This document shows, piece after piece, positions 1 to 5,470 of a DNA stretch of 5,470 nucleotides (positions within the stretch are counted from its first letter, which is position 1; every line of letters starts with the position of its first letter). Source of the stretch: Rickettsiaceae bacterium (lineage in GTDB: Bacteria > Pseudomonadota > Alphaproteobacteria > Rickettsiales > Rickettsiaceae); assembly GCA_028372485.1 (NCBI GenBank), contig JAOMYS010000071.1:1-5470 (forward strand), read 5' to 3'. The notes beneath the pieces are model-generated. The model had not been told where the DNA came from. It did no database searches and saw only the letters and a list, made by a program, of their open reading frames with translations. The position numbers and the translations under genes are program-made.

Positions 1-65
1 CTTTTTAGAGCCGTGCAACAACGCCAAACAACCCCCGCTAGGGAGTTTATACGGAACTCATATAA
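1..65. other. Intergenic tail downstream of valS, GC-rich and repeat-bearing
   Basis: This stretch lies past the stop codon of the leftward valS gene. It is about 50% GC (30 of the first 60 bases), clearly richer than the flanking genes. It holds one copy of a short repeat (37-60). On the minus strand bases 10-29 contain GGCGTTGTTGCACGG, which recalls the ends of some insertion sequences, but one end alone proves nothing. No gene, tRNA or convincing terminator with a T-run is visible. The feature may continue beyond the window edge. Confidence 0.5.
37..60 (-). repeat. Dispersed short repeat, copy 1 (3' side of valS)
   Basis: Read on the minus strand this is TGAGTTCCGTATAAACTC followed by CCTAGC. 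It matches the plus strand at 4370-4393 (TGAGATTCCGTATAGTTCCC, then TAGC), with the same blocks TGAG, TTCCGTATA and CCCTAGC separated by one-base indels and a few substitutions. The copy begins only a few bases after the valS stop codon. This copy can also form a small hairpin: gagtt at 43-47 pairs with aactc at 55-59 around a 7-base loop. Copy 2 does not preserve that hairpin, so the hairpin may be incidental. Confidence 0.6.
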
Positions 66-2588
66 TCAATATACGATATTAATTTGCAAATCTTCTATGG
101 TCAAACCTTGTTTTTGACTACTAAGCTCTTCCACAAACCTAATCTCTTTTGATGATGTTACATTCTTCAAGTCTGAGATAATACTACCTGCAAGATCACT
201 TACCCCCTTAACTTCAACATACTCAATTGGAGCTTTGATTGACAAATTATCTTGTGCTTTTTGCTTTCTAACTAGCTCTAATATATTTATTACGGCTTCT
301 GAGTCATGTATATGCTCATGTAGTTCTTCAGGAACAAAATCAATGTCAACGCTTTGCCAAGAGCCGCGCATATGTACAGATCGTTTTTCATAAACTATGT
401 GATATATCTCTTCTGTAATATGCGGAATAATTGGTGCAAATAATTTGAGTATAACTTTTAACGCATGGTAAAGTGTAACCCTTGCACTTAAGGAAAACGA
501 TGAGTCTGATGCATTTTCTCCATAAGCTCTAGTTTTTGTGATCTCTAGATAATTATCACAAAAGAATGACCAGAAGAATTTTTCTACTTTCTCCATTGCA
601 TTTGCATATTCATATTTCTCAAATTCTTCAGATACTGCATCTTGTAATTTAGATAATTTATACAAGCAATATTTATCAAACACACAAGAGACTACATCCT
701 GAATATTTGATATATCTGCATCTTTATACTGCTTTGGTATCTCATTAAAATACTGAGAAGCAAATTTAGAAGCATTCCATAATTTATTTACCAAACGCTT
801 TCCATTTTTGAGTACATCTTCAGAATATGCGGTATCTGCTCCTAACTTTGAGCTTGCTGCCCAGTAACGGACAAGATCTGCTCCGTATTCTGCAAGCAAT
901 CTTTCTGGCGCCATAATATTACCCTTAGATTTTGACATTTTACTTTTATCTTCTGCCAAACACCAACCGCTGATCATGATGTTTTTCCAGGGCAATGTAT
1001 TCTCATGCAAATGAGATTTTAGCATCGTGTAATATGCCCAAGTACGCAAGATTTCATGAGCTTGGGGGCGGAGATCAGCAGGAAATAATTTCTTATGGCG
1101 ATCAATGTCAATTGCAAGATCATCTGTAATACCGCGAGAGTTTAGCTGCGGAGATACTGAACTTGTTGACCAAGTATCCATCACGTCCTTGTCTGCCTCT
1201 ACCTCACCTTGGCTATACCCTTCTGGAAGATCCTTCAATGGGTCAACAGGGAGCTGATCTGGCCTTGCAAGCACCACCTTACCTTCTTCTCCCGCTCTTT
1301 TAGAGTACCATACAGGAAAAGGTACACCGAAATATCTCTGTCTTGAAATACACCAATCAAGGGCTACATTCTGAGTCCACTTATCTAATTTTATCTTCAT
1401 AGATTCTGGATACCAATTAAGCTCATTGGACTTTTTAAGGAGAGCATCTTTGTGGTCTATAGATTTGATAAACCATTGAGGTGTAGTCAATATTTCTAGC
1501 GGTGCACCAGAACGTTCTGCGCATTTTACAGTTTGAATTCTCTCTGTTTGTTTTATCAATAGCCCTTCTGACTTTAGCAATTCAATTGTTTTCTCTCTGG
1601 CTGCTACTATTTTTAGGCCAACAATTTCGCTAGCAAATTTCTCAGCTTTTACAATATCTGTGCAATTATCATCAAATTCTATTTGATCAATAGTTCCCCA
1701 TTTTGTGAAGATGATTTTAGTGGGCAGTTTATGGTTTCTCCACCATATGATATCCGTCTGGTCACCGAAGGTACAGCACATCACAAGCCCAGTACCTTTT
1801 TCTGGATCAACCATGTTATCTGCAAGAACGGGTACTCGCACACCGAATAATGGCGATATAGCAAATTTACCTTTTAGCTTTTTATACCTTTCGTCATCTG
1901 GATAAAAAAAGATAGAAACGCAAGCAGCAAGCAGCTCTGGTCTTGTTGTTGCGATGGTGATGTCTTCTCCATCTTCTACCTTGAAGGTAATATCATTCAT
2001 GAAAGTAGTTTTTTCATGATCTTCTATGTCTGCCTGCGCAAGTGCAGTTTGGTCTACAGGATCCCAGAGCATTGGCTGCGAGTCACGGTATACTTGCCCC
2101 TTTTGCATCAAATCTAAAAAGGATAATTGAGATATTTTGCACGACACTTGGCTGATTGTTCTATATTCAATGTTCCAATCAACAGAAAGCGCAATGCTAT
2201 TAAATAGATCACGAAACTTTACTTCTTCTGATTCTATAACATCTTCACAGATCGCTATGAATTTCTTGCGATCCATGCTGTTTGCTCTAACTTTTTTCTT
2301 TTTCTCGACGAGGCGTTCTGTTGGCAGTCCATTATCGTCAAACCCCATTGGGTAGAATATATTCATCCCTTTCATTCGCTTGTAACGTGCGATAAAGTCA
2401 GTATGAGTATAGCTATATACATGACCTATGTGAAGCTGACCAGAAACTGTGGGTGGAGGGGTATCTATCACATAAGTATTGTCCCTAGACTCACTCTCAT
2501 CCCATTTATAAATGTTATTTTCTTGCCAAAAATCTTGCCACTTTTTCTCGCTTTCAAGAAACTTATATTTCTTCTGAAATTCACTCAT
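66..2588 (-). CDS. valS: Valyl-tRNA synthetase, archaeal-like (rickettsial) type
   Basis: This cytoplasmic class I synthetase charges tRNA-Val with valine using ATP. The 840-residue protein is complete. The N-terminal half of the Rossmann core carries TPPPTVSGQLHIGH, with HIGH at 53-56. FDDNGLPTER (83-92) is typical of the archaeal-like ValRS form. The CP1 editing domain, which hydrolyses mischarged Thr-tRNA-Val, follows at about 195-370 and includes ATTRPE (213-218) and GTGLVMCCTFGDQTD (265-279). The core resumes with DWCISRQRYFGVPFPVWYS (411-429) and the second ATP signature KMSKS (550-554). An anticodon-binding helical domain runs from about 635 to 785. The long C-terminal coiled coil of the roughly 950-residue E. 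coli type is absent, and the end is a short tail, as in rickettsial enzymes of about 810 residues. The ATG is fixed by an in-frame TAA four codons upstream (2598-2600). No clear ribosome binding site is seen. The gene is divergent from ubiA. Identity is certain; the rickettsial affinity is my judgement from recalled family sequences. Confidence 0.97.
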   Translation of the reverse strand: MSEFQKKYKFLESEKKWQDFWQENNIYKWDESESRDNTYVIDTPPPTVSGQLHIGHVYSYTHTDFIARYKRMKGMNIFYPMGFDDNGLPTERLVEKKKKVRANSMDRKKFIAICEDVIESEEVKFRDLFNSIALSVDWNIEYRTISQVSCKISQLSFLDLMQKGQVYRDSQPMLWDPVDQTALAQADIEDHEKTTFMNDITFKVEDGEDITIATTRPELLAACVSIFFYPDDERYKKLKGKFAISPLFGVRVPVLADNMVDPEKGTGLVMCCTFGDQTDIIWWRNHKLPTKIIFTKWGTIDQIEFDDNCTDIVKAEKFASEIVGLKIVAAREKTIELLKSEGLLIKQTERIQTVKCAERSGAPLEILTTPQWFIKSIDHKDALLKKSNELNWYPESMKIKLDKWTQNVALDWCISRQRYFGVPFPVWYSKRAGEEGKVVLARPDQLPVDPLKDLPEGYSQGEVEADKDVMDTWSTSSVSPQLNSRGITDDLAIDIDRHKKLFPADLRPQAHEILRTWAYYTMLKSHLHENTLPWKNIMISGWCLAEDKSKMSKSKGNIMAPERLLAEYGADLVRYWAASSKLGADTAYSEDVLKNGKRLVNKLWNASKFASQYFNEIPKQYKDADISNIQDVVSCVFDKYCLYKLSKLQDAVSEEFEKYEYANAMEKVEKFFWSFFCDNYLEITKTRAYGENASDSSFSLSARVTLYHALKVILKLFAPIIPHITEEIYHIVYEKRSVHMRGSWQSVDIDFVPEELHEHIHDSEAVINILELVRKQKAQDNLSIKAPIEYVEVKGVSDLAGSIISDLKNVTSSKEIRFVEELSSQKQGLTIEDLQINIVY

Positions 2589-2651
2589 GCTATTGTCTTA
2601 TGCGTTAGATATTTAAGGAAACTAAAAGATCATATTATAAAGCACTAACAA
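2589..2651. promoter_or_regulatory. Divergent promoter region between valS and ubiA
   Basis: These 63 bp separate two head-to-head start codons, so promoters for both directions should lie in or near them. On the minus strand 2634-2639 reads TATAAT, a perfect -10 hexamer, which would give valS a leader of about 38 bases. No good -35 is visible 16-18 bp upstream, a position that falls inside the start of ubiA. On the plus strand the overlapping TATTAT (2633-2638) is a possible -10 for ubiA and would start transcription almost at the ATG. The -35 candidates there are also poor. AAGGAA at 2615-2620 is too far from the ubiA ATG to be its ribosome binding site. That promoters exist here is inferred from the layout; the exact boxes are tentative. 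Confidence 0.4.
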
Positions 2652-3554
2652 ATGCCAAATAATTTTTTACCTGATAAATTTGTGAGTCTGTTGAAATTAG
2701 CTAGGTTTCATAGTCCTACAGGCTACTTACTATCTTTCTTCCCAGCATCTTTTGGTTTGCTACTTGCATATGAGGAAACATCTAATCTGATCTACTTGCC
2801 ACTATTTTTTGTAGGAAGCATGCTAACACGTTCTGCTGGGTGCATTATTAACGATTTAATCGATAGAGATTTAGATAAAAAAGTTGCACGCACTAAGAAT
2901 CGCCCGATAACAAGCGGAGCGATTACTACATTAGAGGCCTTAATATTTTTAGCGATATTGCTATCTATGTGTCTTACAATCTTGTTGTCCCTGACAAAAA
3001 CATCCATCATAATAGGGGTTATCGCATTTTTTTTGATTCTTCTTTATCCCCTGATGAAACGTATCACATATTTTCCGCAAGCGTTCTTGGGAATAACTTT
3101 TAATACAGGATGTTTGATAGGATACGCTGCAATTAAGGATGATATATCTCTTAATGCTGTACTTATGTATATAGCATGCGGATTTTGGACAATTGGCTAT
3201 GACACAATATACGGCTTTATGGATATTAAGGATGATAAGAAGATTGGTATTAAATCAACTGCTATTTTCTTTGAACATAGTAATGTCAAGCTTGTAATAG
3301 CTACATTCTACTTACTATTTCTAGGATTTTTTACATTAGCGACTAGAGATTTTTTATCTATATATTATTTTTTCATAATGTTAATTAGCATTGTCATCGT
3401 AGTTTGGATAATAATATTCCTAGACATAAATGATCCAAAAAACTGCCTTGTGCGATTTAAGTCAAATAATTATCTAGGATTTTTATTGTTTTTGTTTATG
3501 TTACTTGAAAAACTACAGGAACATATTTATATTATATGGTATATATTAAGGTGA
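2652..3554 (+). CDS. ubiA: 4-hydroxybenzoate polyprenyltransferase (UbiA)
   Basis: This integral membrane enzyme attaches the polyprenyl tail to 4-hydroxybenzoate, the membrane-committing step of ubiquinone synthesis. The 300-residue length is normal for the family (about 290). The N-terminus carries the substrate-region pattern RFHSPTGYLL (18-27). The first Asp-rich prenyl-diphosphate/Mg motif is NDLIDRDLD (67-75), followed by RTKNRPITSG (80-89). The second lies at 183-204: YDTIY, then D191, D194 and D195, ending in KSTA. The YDTIY...DD...STA arrangement is specific to 4-hydroxybenzoate enzymes within the wider UbiA superfamily. Several hydrophobic helices fill the spaces (about 27-43, 92-113, 117-134, 145-160, 166-182, 213-230, 237-257, 274-286). 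The ATG is fixed by TAA at 2646-2648, and no Shine-Dalgarno sequence precedes it. It probably heads a two-gene unit with the BI-1 gene 25 bp downstream. Confidence 0.94.
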   Translation: MPNNFLPDKFVSLLKLARFHSPTGYLLSFFPASFGLLLAYEETSNLIYLPLFFVGSMLTRSAGCIINDLIDRDLDKKVARTKNRPITSGAITTLEALIFLAILLSMCLTILLSLTKTSIIIGVIAFFLILLYPLMKRITYFPQAFLGITFNTGCLIGYAAIKDDISLNAVLMYIACGFWTIGYDTIYGFMDIKDDKKIGIKSTAIFFEHSNVKLVIATFYLLFLGFFTLATRDFLSIYYFFIMLISIVIVVWIIIFLDINDPKNCLVRFKSNNYLGFLLFLFMLLEKLQEHIYIIWYILR

Positions 3555-3566
3555 TAGATTTTATTT

Positions 3567-3579
3567 TGAGGTATAAAAA
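3567..3579 (+). promoter_or_regulatory. Ribosome binding site of the BI-1 gene
   Basis: The sequence tgagg (GAGG at 3568-3571) lies 8 bases before the ATG at 3580. It is the only clear Shine-Dalgarno sequence among the four genes in the window. An in-frame TAA at 3574-3576, two codons before the ATG, excludes any longer start. Confidence 0.7.
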
Positions 3580-4314
3580 ATGATTGACTATACAAAAGCA
3601 TTTGCAGCTAAAGAAAGTAAGGGCTTCGATGCGGGCCTAAAAAATTACATGCTCAAGATATATAACTATATGGCAATGGCACTGCTTCTTACAGGCATTA
3701 TGGCTTTTGCTACTTTGAATTTTCCACCTCTAATGAATCTAATGTACAATATTGGTCCTCGTGGTGAGTTTATGGGATACTCTATGATGGGTTACATCGT
3801 TACTTTTGCACCACTTGGAATTGCGATATATTTCTTCATGGGAATTGGTAGAATGTCTGTGCAATCAGCGCAAATGTGGTTTTGGGTTTACGCCTCTGTG
3901 ATGGGTATGTCTTTATCCTCTCTAGGTTTGGTATATACAGGACAGTCACTTGCGAAGACTTTCTTTATATGCTCTGCTGTATTTGGTTCTGTTAGCATAT
4001 ATGGATATACTACAAAAAGAGATTTAACCTCCATGGGTTCATTCTTAATAATAGGTCTTATAGGTCTTATCGTTGTTTCGCTTATTAATCTTTTCTTGCA
4101 AAGTCCTGCCATTGAGTTTGCAACTTCTCTCATTGGTGTTGTAATCTTTATCGGTCTTACTGCATGGGATACGCAAAAGCTTAAAGCGATGTACTATTCT
4201 TCTGGCAGTGGTGAAGCTGGGCAAAAGATGGCTATCAGAGGAGCGTTTACATTATATCTAGACTTCATTAACCTGTTCTTATATTTACTGAGATTCTTGG
4301 GAGATAGAAGGTAA
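3580..4314 (+). CDS. Bax inhibitor-1/YccA family membrane protein
   Basis: This 244-residue inner-membrane protein belongs to the Bax inhibitor-1 (TMBIM/UPF0005) family. Family members form a pH-sensitive calcium leak, as in Bacillus YetJ, or, like E. coli YccA, modulate the FtsH protease; which applies here is unknown. About seven hydrophobic helices are visible (roughly 28-46, 67-88, 97-118, 124-142, 152-172, 180-196, 222-241) after a polar 25-residue N-terminus. Two family signatures decide the call: GLTAWDTQKLK (192-202) and GAFTLYLDFINLFLYLLR (221-238). D197 and D228 in these motifs probably correspond to the paired pore aspartates of YetJ. The glycine- and serine-rich stretch between them (about 207-216, SSGSGEAGQK) is typical of the proteobacterial branch. 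The gene has a good GAGG site and lies 25 bp after ubiA, so co-transcription is likely, although no functional link to ubiquinone is evident. Confidence 0.92.
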   Translation: MIDYTKAFAAKESKGFDAGLKNYMLKIYNYMAMALLLTGIMAFATLNFPPLMNLMYNIGPRGEFMGYSMMGYIVTFAPLGIAIYFFMGIGRMSVQSAQMWFWVYASVMGMSLSSLGLVYTGQSLAKTFFICSAVFGSVSIYGYTTKRDLTSMGSFLIIGLIGLIVVSLINLFLQSPAIEFATSLIGVVIFIGLTAWDTQKLKAMYYSSGSGEAGQKMAIRGAFTLYLDFINLFLYLLRFLGDRR

Positions 4315-4369
4315 TTGCAAATTATATTGTAGTATTCAACTGTATATTACACACAAGGAGGATCTGTAC

Positions 4370-4393
4370 TGAGATTCCGTATAGTTCCCTAGC
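4370..4393 (+). repeat. Dispersed short repeat, copy 2 (3' side of the BI-1 gene)
   Basis: The blocks TGAG, ATTCCGTATA and TCCCTAGC match, in order, the minus strand of 37-60 with small indels. Like copy 1, it lies downstream of a gene (55 bases after the BI-1 stop) and has the same orientation relative to that gene. The 5' half of this copy is also the left arm of the palindrome that ends at 4408. Confidence 0.6.
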
Positions 4394-4408
4394 AGTCGCT
4401 TACGGAAT
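4374..4408 (+). repeat. Palindromic element, 8-bp stem with 19-base loop
   Basis: ATTCCGTA at 4374-4381 is the exact reverse complement of TACGGAAT at 4401-4408. The wider context, GATTCCGTA ... TACGGAATGAC, resembles short palindromic repeats I recall as common between genes in Rickettsiales. There is no T-run after the right arm, so it is not an evident intrinsic terminator. In RNA it could fold into a hairpin in the 3' untranslated region of the ubiA/BI-1 transcript. Confidence 0.55.
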
Positions 4409-4411
4409 GAC
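4396..4411 (+). repeat. Direct repeat unit A (tcgcttacggaatgac)
   Basis: This 16-base unit recurs 46 bases later at 4442-4456 with a single A missing. Its 3' part is the right arm of the palindrome at 4374-4408. Confidence 0.6.
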
Positions 4412-4441
4412 AAGAGAGGCGCATGTAGCTCTTAAGAATAC

Positions 4442-4456
4442 TCGCTTACGGATGAC
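4442..4456 (+). repeat. Direct repeat unit B (tcgcttacggatgac)
   Basis: This is identical to unit A at 4396-4411 apart from one missing A. It has no matching left arm nearby, so it looks like a partial second element or a duplicated end. The bases after it (gtaggggcttggatcacgaa) also look foreign to the AT-rich surroundings. Confidence 0.6.
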
Positions 4457-4530
4457 GTAGGGGCTTGGATCACGAACACACATACATGAGCGAGGAAGTA
4501 ACGCTTAACAATTCAAAATAAATTGACTAT

Positions 4531-5265
4531 ATGACTAATCCTACTGCAGCTGCTGTAATCATTGGTAATGAAATATTATCTGGCAGAACATTGGATGTTA
4601 ACACTCAAGAGATTGCCTTAAGGCTTGGAGAAATTGGTATATCTTTTCTTGAGACTAGAACAATTCCAGATGATAAAAAAATGATAGTTGATACTATCAG
4701 AGAGCTTAGCCCTAAATATGATTATATATTCACAACGGGTGGTATTGGCCCGACACATGATGATATCACTGCAGAATCTGTAGCTGCTGCTTTTGATCTT
4801 CCTTATGTCAAAAATGAAAAAATATACAATATTATAAAAGAGAATTATGGAACTTTGGGAGAAGAGATAAATTCAGCCAGAGAAAAAATGGCATATGTTC
4901 CTGCTGGTTCTGATCTAATTTATAATAATGTTACAAAAATTCCTGGATTTGTAACTCATAATGTTTTCGCAATGGCGGGCATTCCAGAAATTATGAGTGC
5001 CATGCTTAACTCCTCTCTTCCTATGCTACAAAAAGGCAAGATTGTGAAATCCAAATCTGTTGATGTCTTTGTTACAGAGAGCAAGATTGCTGATCAATTC
5101 TCTAACCTTCAACAAAAATATAAGAATGTTGAAATGGGTAGCTATCCTTTTTCAAAAGAAAGTAAACACGGAACATCTTTAGTTCTCAGATCCTCTGACT
5201 ATGATTCCTTAGATATAGCTTTTAAAGAGTTGAATCAACTACTGAAGGAGCTAAAACAACAGTAG
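4531..5265 (+). CDS. CinA-type molybdopterin-binding-domain protein (competence/damage-inducible protein A, N-terminal part only)
   Basis: The 244-residue protein matches the N-terminal COG1058 part of CinA. The MoaB/Mog-like fold spans about 5-170: GNEILSGRTLDVNT (12-25), TTGGIGPTHDDITAES (68-83), and PGF...NVFAMAGIPEIM (138-155). Residues 175-244 resemble the KH-like linker domain (TESKIADQF, 182-190; MGSYPFSKES, 202-211). The C-terminal PncC nicotinamide-nucleotide deamidase domain of full CinA (about 410-430 residues) is absent. Stand-alone proteins of about 250 residues are common in alphaproteobacteria, so this need not be a truncation. Related proteins act as ADP-ribose pyrophosphatases in NAD recycling; whether this one does is not shown, and the competence name is historical. 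The ATG is fixed by TAA at 4519-4521, and no Shine-Dalgarno sequence is seen. A repeat-bearing gap separates it from the BI-1 gene, so it probably has its own promoter. Confidence 0.88.
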   Translation: MTNPTAAAVIIGNEILSGRTLDVNTQEIALRLGEIGISFLETRTIPDDKKMIVDTIRELSPKYDYIFTTGGIGPTHDDITAESVAAAFDLPYVKNEKIYNIIKENYGTLGEEINSAREKMAYVPAGSDLIYNNVTKIPGFVTHNVFAMAGIPEIMSAMLNSSLPMLQKGKIVKSKSVDVFVTESKIADQFSNLQQKYKNVEMGSYPFSKESKHGTSLVLRSSDYDSLDIAFKELNQLLKELKQQ

Positions 5266-5470
5266 CCATTGCATTTGTAAAGCTAAAAAACCCCAGAAAT
5301 CAAAATATGCCCCATACCCCTGTAGTAAAATTCTTTAATACAAAGAATTGTTCAAAACCGTAGCTAGGATTTGCAGTTTCTCATATTTTGCATGATTCTA
5401 TAGAGCAAATTCATTTATTCTTGATTGCCATTCCTCGCTTTGTATCAATTGGGTATAATCCAACGGTTAG
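5266..5470 (-). pseudogene. Possible decayed coding remnant (very tentative)
   Basis: No intact gene is visible in these 205 bases. The minus strand reads as protein-like pieces broken by stops. One frame gives LDYTQLIQSEEWQSRINEFA and one more Leu, a TAG (5398-5400), then NHAKYEKLQILATVLNNSLY and a TAA (5335-5337). A second frame gives NPSYGFEQFFVLKNFTTG and a few more residues, ending at TGA 5300-5302. A third frame, open at the window edge, ends TKRGMAIKNK at 5411-5413, so the true C-terminus of a leftward gene could be here instead. I recognise none of them. In AT-rich DNA such stretches also arise by chance, and a plus-strand frame is open from 5365 to the edge as well. Confidence 0.18.
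5329..5349. terminator. Weak hairpin, possible terminator for leftward transcription
   Basis: AATTCTTT (5329-5336) and AAAGAATT (5342-5349) form a perfect 8-bp stem around a 5-base loop, 63 bases after the CinA-like stop codon. The stem has only one G-C pair. On the plus strand no T-run follows. On the minus strand the stem runs into TTTTA, which would suit a gene arriving from the right. AT-rich stems of this size are common by chance in such DNA. Confidence 0.25.

Larger units (their letters stand above)
4315..4530. other. Repeat-bearing intergenic region between the BI-1 and CinA-like genes
   Basis: This 216-bp gap has AT-rich edges and a GC-rich core: 63 of 130 bases from 4371 to 4500 are G or C (48%). 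The core holds copy 2 of the short dispersed repeat (4370-4393), an 8-bp perfect inverted repeat (4374-4381 with 4401-4408) and two near-identical direct repeats (4396-4411 and 4442-4456). It looks like a mosaic of inserted and decaying repeat elements. It has no open reading frame worth calling and no hairpin followed by a T-run. The promoter of the downstream gene should be in the AT-rich part near 4501-4530 or in the repeat, but I cannot place it. Confidence 0.6.

Noticed and set aside
1705..2648. Plus-strand open frames of 66-81 codons at 1705-1905, 2137-2355 and 2403-2648
   Set aside because: The first two lie wholly antisense to valS and the third largely so, running on into the divergent gap. 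They have no ribosome binding sites or recognisable motifs and are explained as shadows of valS.
2792..3010. Minus-strand open frame of 72 codons
   Set aside because: It is antisense to the conserved Asp-rich motif region of ubiA and has no independent coding evidence.
3888..4133. Minus-strand open frame of 81 codons
   Set aside because: It is antisense to the membrane helices of the BI-1 gene and has no recognisable content.
4374..4408. Intrinsic terminator for the ubiA/BI-1 unit
   Set aside because: The stem is real, but the 19-base loop is long and no T-run follows, so it is described as a repeat.
4396..4456. CRISPR array from the direct repeats
   Set aside because: There are only two short units, one with an indel, and no spacer series or cas genes.
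4371..4500. tRNA or other structured RNA gene in the GC-rich island
   Set aside because: I could not build a cloverleaf or recognise T-loop or anticodon-arm motifs; the repeat structure explains the composition.
5363..5385. A third copy of the dispersed repeat (gctaggatttgcagtttctcatat)
   Set aside because: It shares gctagg and ctcatat with 38-64, but the diagnostic TTCCGTATA block is missing, so the match is within what chance allows.
4490..5438. Inverted match gcgaggaa (4490-4497) with ttcctcgc (5431-5438)
   Set aside because: A single 8-base match over almost 1 kb is expected by chance, and the flanks do not extend it.

Overview
The window reads as ordinary chromosome of an AT-rich bacterium, most likely an alphaproteobacterium of the Rickettsiales or a close relative. 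Three signs point there: the valyl-tRNA synthetase is the short, archaeal-like type carried by rickettsiae instead of the long type of most bacteria; the UbiA protein has the proteobacterial 4-hydroxybenzoate prenyltransferase signature; and the intergenic DNA holds palindromic repeats built on 'attccgta ... tacggaatgac', a style I associate with Rickettsiales genomes. The taxonomic call is inference from protein character and composition, not a database match.

Layout. Bases 1-65 are a GC-richer intergenic tail holding one copy of a short repeat. Bases 66-2588 (minus) are a complete valS. A 63-bp divergent gap (2589-2651) must hold the start signals for valS and for a rightward pair: ubiA (2652-3554) and, 25 bp later, a Bax inhibitor-1 family membrane protein (3580-4314), probably co-transcribed. 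A 216-bp gap (4315-4530) follows; its middle is about 48% GC and is a mosaic of repeat pieces, including a second copy of the 5'-edge repeat. Next is a stand-alone CinA-type molybdopterin-binding-domain protein (4531-5265). The last 205 bases (5266-5470) hold no convincing gene, but minus-strand reading gives several short protein-like stretches broken by stops, possibly a decayed gene.

The genes do not form one pathway: translation (ValRS), ubiquinone synthesis (UbiA), a membrane ion-leak/stress protein (BI-1) and nucleotide-related housekeeping (CinA-like). All four starts are fixed by an in-frame stop 1 to 4 codons upstream, and only the BI-1 gene has a clear Shine-Dalgarno sequence.

I find no new defence system, CRISPR array, RNA gene or complete mobile element. 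The best lead is the shared repeat at 37-60 and 4370-4393: both copies lie just past the 3' end of a gene and have the same orientation relative to that gene.
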